Shown piece after piece: positions 1 to 9,676 of a DNA stretch of 64,000 nt. The stretch is taken from the NCBI RefSeq assembly GCF_003323735.1, contig NZ_QOIM01000037.1, positions 248,001 to 312,000 on the forward strand. The letters are read 5' to 3'. The notes under the pieces were generated by a model that was given only the letters and a program-made list of their open reading frames with translations, was not told where the DNA came from and did not search any database. The stretch is from Streptomyces reniochalinae. Lineage in GTDB: Bacteria; Actinomycetota; Actinomycetes; Streptomycetales; Streptomycetaceae. Position numbers and translations under genes: made by a program. How positions within the stretch are numbered: position 1 is the stretch's first letter; each line of letters opens with the position of its first letter.

Positions 1-174
1 GTCGGCGACCGCGACGCGTTGCAGCAGGCCCTCCGCTCGGCGCCCGCCATCCAGAACTACCTCGAATACGTCGACGCCTACGGCCTCGGCTGGAAAGTCG
101 ACGAGCACAAGGCGATGACTCTTCCGGGCTACTCCGGCACAGTGGATCTCCAGCAGGCCCGGCCCGTGGACTGA
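1..174 (+). CDS. DUF881-family protein, C-terminal end only
   Basis: The frame is open from the first base and ends at TGA 172-174, giving the last 57 residues of a protein that begins outside the window. The tail contains VGDRDALQQAL followed about 30 residues later by MTLPGYSG, which resembles the end of DUF881 proteins (usually GDP...L then a V-x-P-A-Y-x-G strand). DUF881 proteins are membrane-anchored and of unknown function, and in Streptomyces they often sit beside class E sortases, as here. Only the tail is visible, so the family call is moderate. The next gene starts 29 bp downstream on the same strand and may be co-transcribed. Confidence 0.55.
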   Translation, partial: VGDRDALQQALRSAPAIQNYLEYVDAYGLGWKVDEHKAMTLPGYSGTVDLQQARPVD

Positions 175-203
175 CCACGCCGACCGGTGGGGAGTGAGGC
201 GGG

Positions 204-1001
204 ATGGCGTTACGAGCCCTCGTACGGACCCTGAGTGAGACATGCATCACCATCGGCCTCGTGATCGTGCTCTTCGTCGTCTACCTCCTCTACTGGACGG
301 GACTGCGCGCCGAGCACGCCTCGGACGACGAGATCGCCCGGCTCCACAAGGAGTGGGCCCAGGGCCCCACGGACAGCACCCCGGCGGACGAGGGCACCGC
401 GGGCGGCAGCCGGGAGGGCGGCCACGACGGCGGCACCCCGGGCGGCGCCGACGAACTGGCGGGCGACGGCGGCGCCGGCGGCACCGGTTCCGCGGCCCCG
501 GGCCACCGCGCCGGCGAGTCCTTCGCCGTCATGTACATCCCCCGCTTCGGCGGCGACTGGTCCAAGCCCGTGCTGGAGAACACCGCCACGGCCACCCTGC
601 GCAGGGGCCTGGGCCACTACACCGGCACCGCGGACCCCGGTGAGAAGGGCAACTTCGCCGTCGCGGGACACCGCCGCACCTACGGCGACCCCTTCAAGGA
701 CTTCCCCCGGCTGCGCCCCGGCGATCCCGTCGTCGTCAACGACGGCGACACCTGGTACACGTACACGATCACCGCGCGGCCCTACCGCACGCTGCCCGGC
801 GACACCGGCGTACTGGAGTCCGTGCCGGAACCCGTCGACGAGGCGGCCACCCCCTTCCGGCGCTCCGGCCGCTACCTCACCCTCACCACCTGCGACCCGG
901 AATGGGGCAGCAGCCACCGGCTGATCGCCTGGGGACGGCTGGACGCCACCGGGCCCACCGCCGGGGGAAAGCCGGACGCGCTCACCCGCCGAGGCCGCTG
1001 A
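204..1001 (+). CDS. Class E sortase
   Basis: 265-residue membrane-anchored cysteine transpeptidase. An N-terminal signal-anchor (about residues 10-31, rich in V, L, I) is followed by a Gly/Asp-rich linker (about 45-100) and the sortase beta-barrel. Catalytic residues are all visible: His in AVAGHRRTYG, Cys in YLTLTTCDPEW and Arg in HRLIAWG. Class E enzymes of high-GC Gram-positives join LAXTG-type proteins to the cell wall; in Streptomyces they anchor long chaplins. The start is ATG 204 after a GGGGAG ribosome site. It is the first of three sortase genes here and is separated from the other two by a small membrane protein and pabA. Its substrate cannot be deduced from the window. Confidence 0.9.
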   Translation: MALRALVRTLSETCITIGLVIVLFVVYLLYWTGLRAEHASDDEIARLHKEWAQGPTDSTPADEGTAGGSREGGHDGGTPGGADELAGDGGAGGTGSAAPGHRAGESFAVMYIPRFGGDWSKPVLENTATATLRRGLGHYTGTADPGEKGNFAVAGHRRTYGDPFKDFPRLRPGDPVVVNDGDTWYTYTITARPYRTLPGDTGVLESVPEPVDEAATPFRRSGRYLTLTTCDPEWGSSHRLIAWGRLDATGPTAGGKPDALTRRGR

Positions 1002-1089
1002 AGCCGTACCCTGGCGCCGTTACTCTGGGGTGGGCCGAGAGGCACGCGTGCCCGAGGCGGCGCGGGAGGAGAGAGGACGGCATCGCGGG

Positions 1090-1305
1090 ATGTACGGCTG
1101 GATCTGGCGGCATCTGCCCGGCAACGTGGTGGTGCGCATACTCATTTCGACCGTGCTGGTGGTCGGCGTCGTCTTCCTGCTCTTCCAGTACGTCTTCCCG
1201 TGGGCGGAGCCGATGCTGCCGTTCAACGACGTGACCGTCGACGGCGCCGCCGGACCCCTGGCAACCCCGCTCGTGGAAACCCCGCTTGCGGGAGGTGCCG
1301 CGTGA
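1090..1305 (+). CDS. Small single-pass membrane protein
   Basis: 71 residues. The start is taken as ATG 1090 (MYGWIWRHLPGN...); an in-frame upstream start at 1030 would add a low-quality basic extension. A single hydrophobic helix (about residues 12-35, ending LLFQYVFPWAE) is followed by a short exterior or periplasmic tail that includes LPFNDVTVD. The stop overlaps the GTG start of pabA (GTGA), so the two are translationally coupled. I do not recognise a named family. It is not CrgA, which has two membrane helices. Its position between a sortase and pabA suggests a conserved small accessory protein of the sortase locus, but that is inference. Confidence 0.7.
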   Translation: MYGWIWRHLPGNVVVRILISTVLVVGVVFLLFQYVFPWAEPMLPFNDVTVDGAAGPLATPLVETPLAGGAA

Positions 1306-2036
1306 GCGCCCGCATCCTCGTCGTGGACAACTACGACAGCTTCGTCTTCAACCTCGTGCAGTACCTCTACCAACTCGGGGCCACCTGCGAGGTCGTCCGC
1401 AACGACGAGATCGAGCCCCGGGACGCCGTGGGCCCCTCCGCCGCGCGGGGCGGCGAGGAGGGGGGCTTCGACGGCGTCCTCCTCTCCCCCGGCCCCGGCG
1501 CCCCCGAGGACGCCGGCGTCTGCATCGGCATGGTGCGGCACTGCGCCGAACGCGGCCTTCCCGTCTTCGGCGTCTGCCTGGGCATGCAGGCGATGGCCGT
1601 CGCCTACGGCGGCGTCGTCGAGCGGGCCCCCGAACTCCTGCACGGCAAGACCTCCGTGGTCTCCCACGCGGGCACGGGCGTCTTCACCGGCCTCCCCTCC
1701 CCCTTCACCGCCACCCGCTACCACTCGCTGGCCGTACGCCCCGGCACGGTGCCCGACGCGCTGGACGTCACCGCGTGGACGGCCCCCGGCGGCGAAGCCG
1801 TCGACGGAGCCGGACTGGTGATGGGGCTGCGCCACCGCGAACTGCCCGTCGAAGGCGTCCAGTTCCACCCCGAGTCGGTCCTCACCGAAGGGGGCCACCG
1901 CATGCTCGCCAACTGGCTGGAGCGGTGCGGCGACACCGACGCGGTGGAGCGCTCGGCACGGCTGGGGGCACCTCCCGGACGTCATCCGGGGGGCGGGGGG
2001 CCCGGGGCCGTCGGCCTGGGGACGGTCACCGGGTGA
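1302..2036 (+). CDS. pabA: Glutamine amidotransferase, anthranilate/aminodeoxychorismate synthase component II
   Basis: Class I glutamine amidotransferase of 244 residues. It hydrolyses glutamine and passes ammonia to a chorismate-converting partner, aminodeoxychorismate synthase (folate) or anthranilate synthase (tryptophan). Visible landmarks are ILVVDNYDSFVFNL at the N-terminus, the oxyanion/nucleophile motif VFGVCLGMQ, and the His-Glu pair in VQFHPESVLTEGG. A GGAGGT site precedes GTG 1302, which overlaps the stop of the small membrane protein. The last 30 residues are a Gly/Arg/Pro-rich tail beyond the usual fold. No partner synthase lies in the window, so PabA and TrpG roles cannot be separated by sequence alone. 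PabA is preferred because a stand-alone copy in this place is typical of Streptomyces. Confidence 0.88.
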   Translation: MSARILVVDNYDSFVFNLVQYLYQLGATCEVVRNDEIEPRDAVGPSAARGGEEGGFDGVLLSPGPGAPEDAGVCIGMVRHCAERGLPVFGVCLGMQAMAVAYGGVVERAPELLHGKTSVVSHAGTGVFTGLPSPFTATRYHSLAVRPGTVPDALDVTAWTAPGGEAVDGAGLVMGLRHRELPVEGVQFHPESVLTEGGHRMLANWLERCGDTDAVERSARLGAPPGRHPGGGGPGAVGLGTVTG

Positions 2037-3586
2037 CGACCGGCCACGGCGAGGGTGCGCGAGGCGCGGGGAGCGCCGGAGGCACCCAGGACGCCGGGGG
2101 AGGACACGGTGCGGCGTACGACCCGTACCGTGCGGCCATCGACGCCCTCGCGGACCCGCTCAACGACCCGCTGCCGGCCCCGAGACCCCCTGCGGGGGGT
2201 CGCGTGCCCGAGCCCGCGCCGGAGCCCGTGGCTGAGCCCGGGACGGGGCTGTACGGCGCGGAGAGCGGCCAGGACGAGGCGTCGTGGTGGTTCGCCCCCG
2301 GACCGGGCGAGTTGAGCGCGGACCCGGTGCCCGGCGGCGGACAGCCGCCGCCGCTGCCGCAGCAGCCCTCCCAGCCCCGGCCCGGGCCTCAGCCGCAGGC
2401 GGGGCCGCCGCAGCCGGATCCCTACGGCCGCCCGGCGCACGGCCGCCCGGCCGCGCCGTCGCCCGGCACGTACGACCGCGCGTCCGCGCCCTACGGCGAC
2501 GCCCTCCACGCCGGGCCCGCGCCGGACGCGGCTTCCGCACCACCTTCGGCTCCTGCGGGGCCCGTTGCGCCCTCGGGGCCTGCGGGGCCTGCGGGGCCCA
2601 TCGCGCCTGCGAAGCACTCAGGGCCCGTTGCGCCTGCTGGGCACGCGGGGACCGTTGGGCCCGCTGCGCCTGGCGGGCCCGGTGCGCGTGCCGCGTCCGA
2701 GTGGGGCGGGCAGTCCGTGCCCTCCAGGGCGGAGGTGCCGGTGGACAGACGGGCGGAGGCGCGGGAGGACGGGCCCAGCACGCTCGGGCTGCGGGCGCCG
2801 CGGCGCGAGAGCGGCGGTCCGCCGCGTACCGAACGCCCGCCGGGGCCCTCACGGCTGGAGGCCCGCAGGGCGGCGCGGGCGCTCAAGCCCGGGCCCGGGA
2901 TCATCGCCAGCCGCGCCATCGGCGAGGCTTTCATCACCTGCGGCGTGCTGATGATGCTCTTCGTCGTGTACCAGGTGTGGTGGAGCAACGTCCGGGCCGA
3001 CCAGCAGGCCGGCGGCGCGACCGACAGGCTGCACGAGCAGTGGGACAAGCACGAGCCGGGCAAGGGCGTCGACGACCCCGAGAGGAAGCCCGGCGCCTTC
3101 GAACCCGGTGAGGGCTTCGCCGTCATCCACATCCCGAGGATCGACGTCACCGCCCCCATCGCCCAGGGCGTCTCCAAGACGAAGGTGCTCGACAAGGGCA
3201 TGGTCGGCCACTACGCCACCGAGCCGCTGAAGACGGCCATGCCGTGGGAGCGCAAGGGCAACTTCGCGCTCGCCGGGCACCGCAACACCCATGGCGAGCC
3301 GTTCCGTTACATCAACCGGCTGGAGCCGGGTGACGCCGTCGTGGTCGAGACGCAGTCGAAGTACTACACCTACAAGGTCACGCGGCAACTCCCCTCCACC
3401 TCCCCGTCCGACACGGGTGTGATCGACCCGGTTCCGCCCAAGTCGGGCTTCCAGGAGCCCGGTCGGTACGTCACGCTGACCACCTGCACCCCGGAGTTCA
3501 CCTCCAAGTACCGTCTGATCGTCTGGGGCAAAATGGTGGACGAGCGTCCGCGCGGCAAGGGCAAGCCGGACGCGCTCGTCGACTGA
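2033..3586 (+). CDS. Class E sortase with long proline/alanine-rich cytoplasmic N-terminus
   Basis: 517 residues if translation begins at GTG 2033, which overlaps the pabA stop (GTGA). Residues about 1-280 are low-complexity and rich in Pro, Ala and Gly. They contain YDPYRAAIDALADPLNDPLP and a collagen-like stretch of GPA/GPV triplets. Residues about 300-325 form a membrane helix (FITCGVLMMLFVVYQVWW). The sortase domain follows with His in LAGHRNTHG, Cys in YVTLTTCTPEF and Arg in KYRLIVWG. Known class E sortases are type II membrane proteins, so the long N-terminus should be cytoplasmic. Downstream of it, 63 bp away, is a third sortase. An internal start nearer the membrane helix cannot be excluded. 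Confidence 0.85.
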   Translation: MTTGHGEGARGAGSAGGTQDAGGGHGAAYDPYRAAIDALADPLNDPLPAPRPPAGGRVPEPAPEPVAEPGTGLYGAESGQDEASWWFAPGPGELSADPVPGGGQPPPLPQQPSQPRPGPQPQAGPPQPDPYGRPAHGRPAAPSPGTYDRASAPYGDALHAGPAPDAASAPPSAPAGPVAPSGPAGPAGPIAPAKHSGPVAPAGHAGTVGPAAPGGPGARAASEWGGQSVPSRAEVPVDRRAEAREDGPSTLGLRAPRRESGGPPRTERPPGPSRLEARRAARALKPGPGIIASRAIGEAFITCGVLMMLFVVYQVWWSNVRADQQAGGATDRLHEQWDKHEPGKGVDDPERKPGAFEPGEGFAVIHIPRIDVTAPIAQGVSKTKVLDKGMVGHYATEPLKTAMPWERKGNFALAGHRNTHGEPFRYINRLEPGDAVVVETQSKYYTYKVTRQLPSTSPSDTGVIDPVPPKSGFQEPGRYVTLTTCTPEFTSKYRLIVWGKMVDERPRGKGKPDALVD

Positions 3587-3649
3587 CACCGGCGGGCGGG
3601 GCCCGGTGGAAGAACGGCAACGAGGCGGCGGAGCGGTGGAGGCGGCACA

Positions 3650-4435
3650 GTGAGCGAGCGCAAGCGGGAGTCCGCGGAGAAGGCCGCGGACCGGGGAGAG
3701 CCCGCTGAGGCGCCTCAGGAGGGCTCCGAGGCGCCGGGTGAGGGGGCGGCCGGTGGGCCGGTACGACGGGGGCGGGTGGCCGTCGCCGTCGGCGTCGTCG
3801 GTGAACTCCTCATCACCGCGGGGCTCGTGCTCGCCCTGTTCGTCGTCTACTCGCTGTGGTGGACCAACGTCCTCGCCGACCGGCAGGCCAAGAAGGAGAG
3901 CGACCGGGTGCGGGAGCACTGGGCCGCCGACCGCGGGCCCGGCGACCTCGACACCAGGGACGGCATCGGTTTCCTGCACGTACCGTCGATGTCGGAGAAG
4001 GACATCCTGGTCAAGAAGGGCACCGACCCCAAGGAGCTCAACCAGGGCATCGCCGGCTACTACACCAAGCCCGTCAAGTCGGCCCTCCCGCAGGACCAGT
4101 CGGGCAACTTCTCCCTCGCCGCGCACCGCGACGGGCACGGGGCCAAGTTCCACGACATCGACAAGATAGACAAGGGCGACGCGATCGTCTTCGAGACGAA
4201 GAACACCTGGTACGTCTACAAGGTGTTCGAGAAGCTGCCGCAGACCTCGAAGTACAACGTCGACGTGCTCGACGCGGTCCCGGAGGGCTCGGGAAAGAAG
4301 GAGCGCGGCCGCTACATCACCCTGACGACCTGCACGCCCGTCTACACCTCGAAGTACCGCTACATCGTCTGGGGCGAGCTCGTCCGCACCCAGGACGTCG
4401 ACGAGGACCGTACGGCCCCCGCTGAGTTGCGCTGA
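3650..4435 (+). CDS. Class E sortase
   Basis: 261 residues from GTG 3650, preceded by the purine-rich GGTGGAGG. A charged Glu/Ala-rich cytoplasmic segment (1-45) leads to a membrane helix (about 46-70, GELLITAGLVLALFVVYS), then the sortase fold. His is in SLAAHRDGHG, Cys in YITLTTCTPVY and Arg in SKYRYIVWG. The domain is close to the preceding sortase (shared TLTTCTP...TSKYR), so the pair probably arose by tandem duplication. S. coelicolor has an equivalent tandem pair known to be needed for chaplin display and aerial growth. It is the last gene of the rightward block and ends opposite pknB. Confidence 0.9.
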   Translation: MSERKRESAEKAADRGEPAEAPQEGSEAPGEGAAGGPVRRGRVAVAVGVVGELLITAGLVLALFVVYSLWWTNVLADRQAKKESDRVREHWAADRGPGDLDTRDGIGFLHVPSMSEKDILVKKGTDPKELNQGIAGYYTKPVKSALPQDQSGNFSLAAHRDGHGAKFHDIDKIDKGDAIVFETKNTWYVYKVFEKLPQTSKYNVDVLDAVPEGSGKKERGRYITLTTCTPVYTSKYRYIVWGELVRTQDVDEDRTAPAELR

Positions 4436-4555
4436 GCCCGCGTCAGGGCCGGGACCGCCCGCTCGTCCGCCGGACCCTCGCCGTCGTGATCGCGCGCCGT
4501 CGCGGCGGGCAGCGGGGTGGGGGCCGTGCCCCCGCGATCCCCGTCAGGTGACAGA

Positions 4556-4586
4556 CGGCCGGCACCGAACGCGTCGGTGCCGGCCG
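4556..4586. terminator. Bidirectional stem-loop terminator between sortase and pknB
   Basis: Perfect 13-bp inverted repeat (arms 4556-4568 and 4574-4586, CGGCCGGCACCGA) with a 5-nt loop. It lies between the converging stops of the third sortase and pknB. It lacks a long U-tract, as is usual for high-GC genomes. The rest of the 4436-4609 gap shows only short GC-rich repeats. Confidence 0.75.
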
Positions 4587-4609
4587 AGAGCTGCGTCAAG
4601 GGCGCCGGC

Positions 4610-6568
<1,959 letters not shown>

Positions 6569-6747
6569 AGTCTCCAGCCCTCTCCGGTCTTCCGTGCCGC
6601 TGCGCGTGGGACTCCCCCGGCCCGAGGCCGGGTGCTCCCCCCAGGCTTGCGACACGGCGGTGTGCTGCTCGGCATACGGTACCCGCCACTGGTTGCGTGC
6701 CTGGTGTGGTCGTGGTGAGCGGGCTCACCCGAGGCCGCCGGTCGATG

Positions 6748-8238
6748 TCACCGCTTCTCGTCGAGGACGGCCTCCATCACGTCCTTCGCGATCGGTGCCG
6801 CCAGCTTGCCACCCGCGATGTCGTTGCGGAGTGTGTCGGAACTCTCCACCACTACAGCGACGGCAACGGGAGATCCGTCACTCGTCTTCGCGTACGAAAT
6901 GAACCAGGCGTACGGATTGTCCTTGTTGTTCTCACCGTGCTGGGCTGTACCCGTCTTGCCGCCGACAGTGACGTTCGGGATCCTGCCCGCGGTTCCCGTG
7001 CCCTTCTCCACGACCGTCTCCATGGCCGACTGGAGCTTCTGGGCGTTCTCCGCGGAGACCGGCTGGCTCAGCTCCTCCGGCTTGGTCTGCTCGACGGTGT
7101 TGAGGTTGGGCGCGACCAGCTTGTCGACCATGTAGGGCTTCATCAGCTTGCCGTCGTTGGCGACCGCCGAGGCGACCATGGCCATCTGGAGCGGGGTGGC
7201 GCGGTTGGAGGCCTGGCCGATACCCGCCTGGGCGTTCTGCGGGCGGGTGTCCTTGGGGTAGATGCTCTTGGCGGGCCGCACCGGGGTGTCCAGGTCCGGG
7301 TCGAGCGTGCCGCCCTCGACGTCCTTCTCGAAGCCGAACTTCTCGGCCGTCTTGATCATCTCGTCGTTGCCGAGCTCGTCGGACATCTTGGCGAAGACGG
7401 TGTTGCAGGACCACTGGAGCGCCACGCGGACGCTGGCGTCCTTGCACTGCGGGATGTTGCCCTCGTTGCCCAGGTCCTTGCTGGTGTTCGGCAGCGTGTA
7501 GGGGTCGGGCGAGTCCGTCTTGGAGTCGACGTCGTAGTCGCCGCTCTCCAGCCCGGCCGCCGCGGTGACGACCTTGAAGGTCGAGCCCGGCGGGTAGGTC
7601 TGCCGCAGCGCCCGGTTGAGCATCGGGTCGTCTTCGTTGTTCTTCTTCTGCAGGGCGCTCCACGCCTTGCTGTCCTTGTCGCCGTTGCCGGCGAAGGCGG
7701 ACGCGTCGTAGGAGGGCTTGTTGGCCAGCGCCAGGATGGCGCCCGTCGACGGGTCGATCGCGGCGACCGCGCCCTTCTTGTCACCGAGCCCGTCGTAGGC
7801 GGCCTTCTGCGCCTTGGCGCTCAGCGTCGTGACGACGTTGCCGCCCTTCTGCGGCTTGCCGGTGACCATGTCGATGGTGCGGTTGAAGAACAGCCGGTCG
7901 TCGTCGCCGGTGAGGATGGGGTCGTACAGCTTCTCCAGCTGGTTGGCACCGAACGCCTGCGAGGCGTAACCGGTGACCGGCGCCCACATCTCGCCGTCCT
8001 TGTAGGTGCGCTTGTACTTGAAGTCGGTGCCGTCGGTGGCCGCTGACCCGGTGACCGACTTGCCGTCCACGATGATGTTGCCGCGCGGCTGTGCGTACCG
8101 GGCGATGGAGACACGTCTGTTGTCCGGGTCGGTCTTCAGCTCGTCGGCCTGGACGAACTGCAACCAGTTCGTCCGCACGAGCAGGGCCATCACGAGCAGA
8201 CCGCAGAAGATCGCGATCCGGCGCAGGGGCTTGTTCAC
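6748..8238 (-). CDS. pbpA: Class B penicillin-binding protein (transpeptidase)
   Basis: 496 residues from GTG 8238, which overlaps the stop of the SEDS gene by 4 bp. A signal-anchor (about 6-25, RRIAIFCGLLVMALL) is followed by the dimerisation/pedestal region and the transpeptidase domain. Its active-site motifs are SxxK in PPGSTFKVV, SxN in WSCNTVF and KTG in GGKTGTAQHG. There is no PASTA domain. It cross-links peptidoglycan outside the membrane and should work with the SEDS glycosyltransferase encoded immediately upstream. In Mycobacterium and Streptomyces this pair forms one operon with pstP and pknB, as here. It ends 179 bp before the pknB start. Confidence 0.93.
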   Translation of the reverse strand: MNKPLRRIAIFCGLLVMALLVRTNWLQFVQADELKTDPDNRRVSIARYAQPRGNIIVDGKSVTGSAATDGTDFKYKRTYKDGEMWAPVTGYASQAFGANQLEKLYDPILTGDDDRLFFNRTIDMVTGKPQKGGNVVTTLSAKAQKAAYDGLGDKKGAVAAIDPSTGAILALANKPSYDASAFAGNGDKDSKAWSALQKKNNEDDPMLNRALRQTYPPGSTFKVVTAAAGLESGDYDVDSKTDSPDPYTLPNTSKDLGNEGNIPQCKDASVRVALQWSCNTVFAKMSDELGNDEMIKTAEKFGFEKDVEGGTLDPDLDTPVRPAKSIYPKDTRPQNAQAGIGQASNRATPLQMAMVASAVANDGKLMKPYMVDKLVAPNLNTVEQTKPEELSQPVSAENAQKLQSAMETVVEKGTGTAGRIPNVTVGGKTGTAQHGENNKDNPYAWFISYAKTSDGSPVAVAVVVESSDTLRNDIAGGKLAAPIAKDVMEAVLDEKR

Positions 8239-9662
8239 GGGCGGACCACCTGAGTCATCTCGGCATCGGGTGAGGGGGCCGGGGCCGGCGCGGGGCGGCG
8301 GGCGGTGTCGCTGATGCGCAGCAGAATGCCGACCAGCGCCCAGTTGGCGATCACGGAGGAACCGCCGGAGGCCAGGAACGGCATGGTCATACCGGTCAGC
8401 GGGATCAGGCCCATCACGCCGCCGGCGACGACGAAGACCTGGAGCCCGAAGGCGCCGGAGAGGCCGACGGCCAGCAGCTTGCCGAACGGGTCGCGGGCGG
8501 CGAGCGCCGTACGGACGCCGCGCTCGACGATCAGCCCGTAGAGCAGCAGGACGGCCATCATGCCCGTCAGGCCCATCTCCTCGCCGACCGTGGCGAGGAT
8601 GAAGTCGGAGTTGGCGGCGAAGCCGATCAGGTCGGAGTTGCCCTGGCCCCAGCCGGTGCCCAGCACCCCGCCGGAGCCGAACGCCCACAGCGCCTGGGCG
8701 ATCTGGTCGCTGCCCGTGGTCTGGATGACCTCCTGCGAGAAGGGGTGCAGCCAGGCCTGGACGCGGTCTTGCACGTGCGGTTCGAACGTGGCCACGAGGG
8801 AGGCGCCGCCGGCCGACAGGAGCAGGCCGAAGACGATCCAGCTGGTCCGCTCGGTGGCGACGTACAGCATGATCACGAAGAGGCCGAAGAACAGCAGCGA
8901 GGTGCCCAGGTCGGTCTCGAAGACCAGGATCATCAGGCTGAGGCCCCAGATCACCAGGATCGGCCCCAGGTCGCGCCCGCGCGGCAGGTACAGGCCCATG
9001 AAGCGGCGGGAGGCCAGCGCCAGGGCGTCCCGTTTCACCATCAGGTAACCCGCGAAGAAGATCGCGATGATGATCTTGACGAACTCACCCGGCTGGAGAT
9101 TGATCGGGCCGATACTGACCCAGATCCGCGCGCCGTTGACCGGCTTGAAGAACACCGGCAGCACCAGCAGCACCAGGCCGACGGCCATGGAGATGTACGT
9201 GTAGCGCTGGAGTACCCGGTGGTCCTTGAGGAACAGCAGGATCGCCACGAACAGCGCCAGCCCGATCGCCGAGTACAGCAGCTGCTTGGGGGCGTCGGGG
9301 GTGAAGGAGCCGAAGAGGTTCTCGGCGCGCTGGTGCAGCCGCTCCGACTGGTCGAGGCGCCAGATCAGCACCAGGCCCAGGCCGTTGAGCAGCGTGGCCA
9401 GCGGCAGCAGCAGCGGATCGGCGTAGGGCGCGTAGCGGCGCACCACGAGGTGCCCCACACCGGCCAGCAGCACCATCCCGAAGCCGTAGCCGAGCATGCC
9501 CGAGGGCAGCTTGTCGTTGATCGCCAGACCCACGTTGGCGTACGCGAAGACCGGGATCAGCACGGCGAAGACGAGCATCGCCAGCTCCGTGTTGCGGCGG
9601 CTCGGCAGTCCGCCGGAGGACACGGTGGTGTTGCTGCCCGTGGTGGTGGTGAGGTTGCTCAT
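8235..9662 (-). CDS. rodA: SEDS-family peptidoglycan glycosyltransferase (RodA/FtsW type)
   Basis: 475-residue polytopic membrane protein with about 12 predicted helices, starting at ATG 9662 (MSNLTTTTGS). SEDS landmarks include the extracytoplasmic Asp in FETDLGTSLLFF, required for lipid II polymerisation in the family, and the signature GMTMPFLASGGSSVIAN near the C-terminus. It polymerises lipid II into glycan strands and its partner transpeptidase is the overlapping PBP gene downstream. The gene starts 14 bp after the pstP stop, so all are one transcript. Streptomyces encodes several SEDS proteins, and the naming as RodA rather than FtsW follows the mycobacterial operon rather than a diagnostic residue. 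Confidence 0.92.
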   Translation of the reverse strand: MSNLTTTTGSNTTVSSGGLPSRRNTELAMLVFAVLIPVFAYANVGLAINDKLPSGMLGYGFGMVLLAGVGHLVVRRYAPYADPLLLPLATLLNGLGLVLIWRLDQSERLHQRAENLFGSFTPDAPKQLLYSAIGLALFVAILLFLKDHRVLQRYTYISMAVGLVLLVLPVFFKPVNGARIWVSIGPINLQPGEFVKIIIAIFFAGYLMVKRDALALASRRFMGLYLPRGRDLGPILVIWGLSLMILVFETDLGTSLLFFGLFVIMLYVATERTSWIVFGLLLSAGGASLVATFEPHVQDRVQAWLHPFSQEVIQTTGSDQIAQALWAFGSGGVLGTGWGQGNSDLIGFAANSDFILATVGEEMGLTGMMAVLLLYGLIVERGVRTALAARDPFGKLLAVGLSGAFGLQVFVVAGGVMGLIPLTGMTMPFLASGGSSVIANWALVGILLRISDTARRPAPAPAPSPDAEMTQVVRP

Positions 9663-9676
9663 GCCTGTGCCGCCCC

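Noticed and set aside
1030..1089. Earlier start for the small membrane protein
   Set aside because: The extra 20 residues are charged with no homologue-like pattern; ATG 1090 directly begins the conserved-looking MYGWIW part.
1090..1305. CrgA identification
   Set aside because: CrgA has two membrane helices and a different N-terminus; this protein has one helix.
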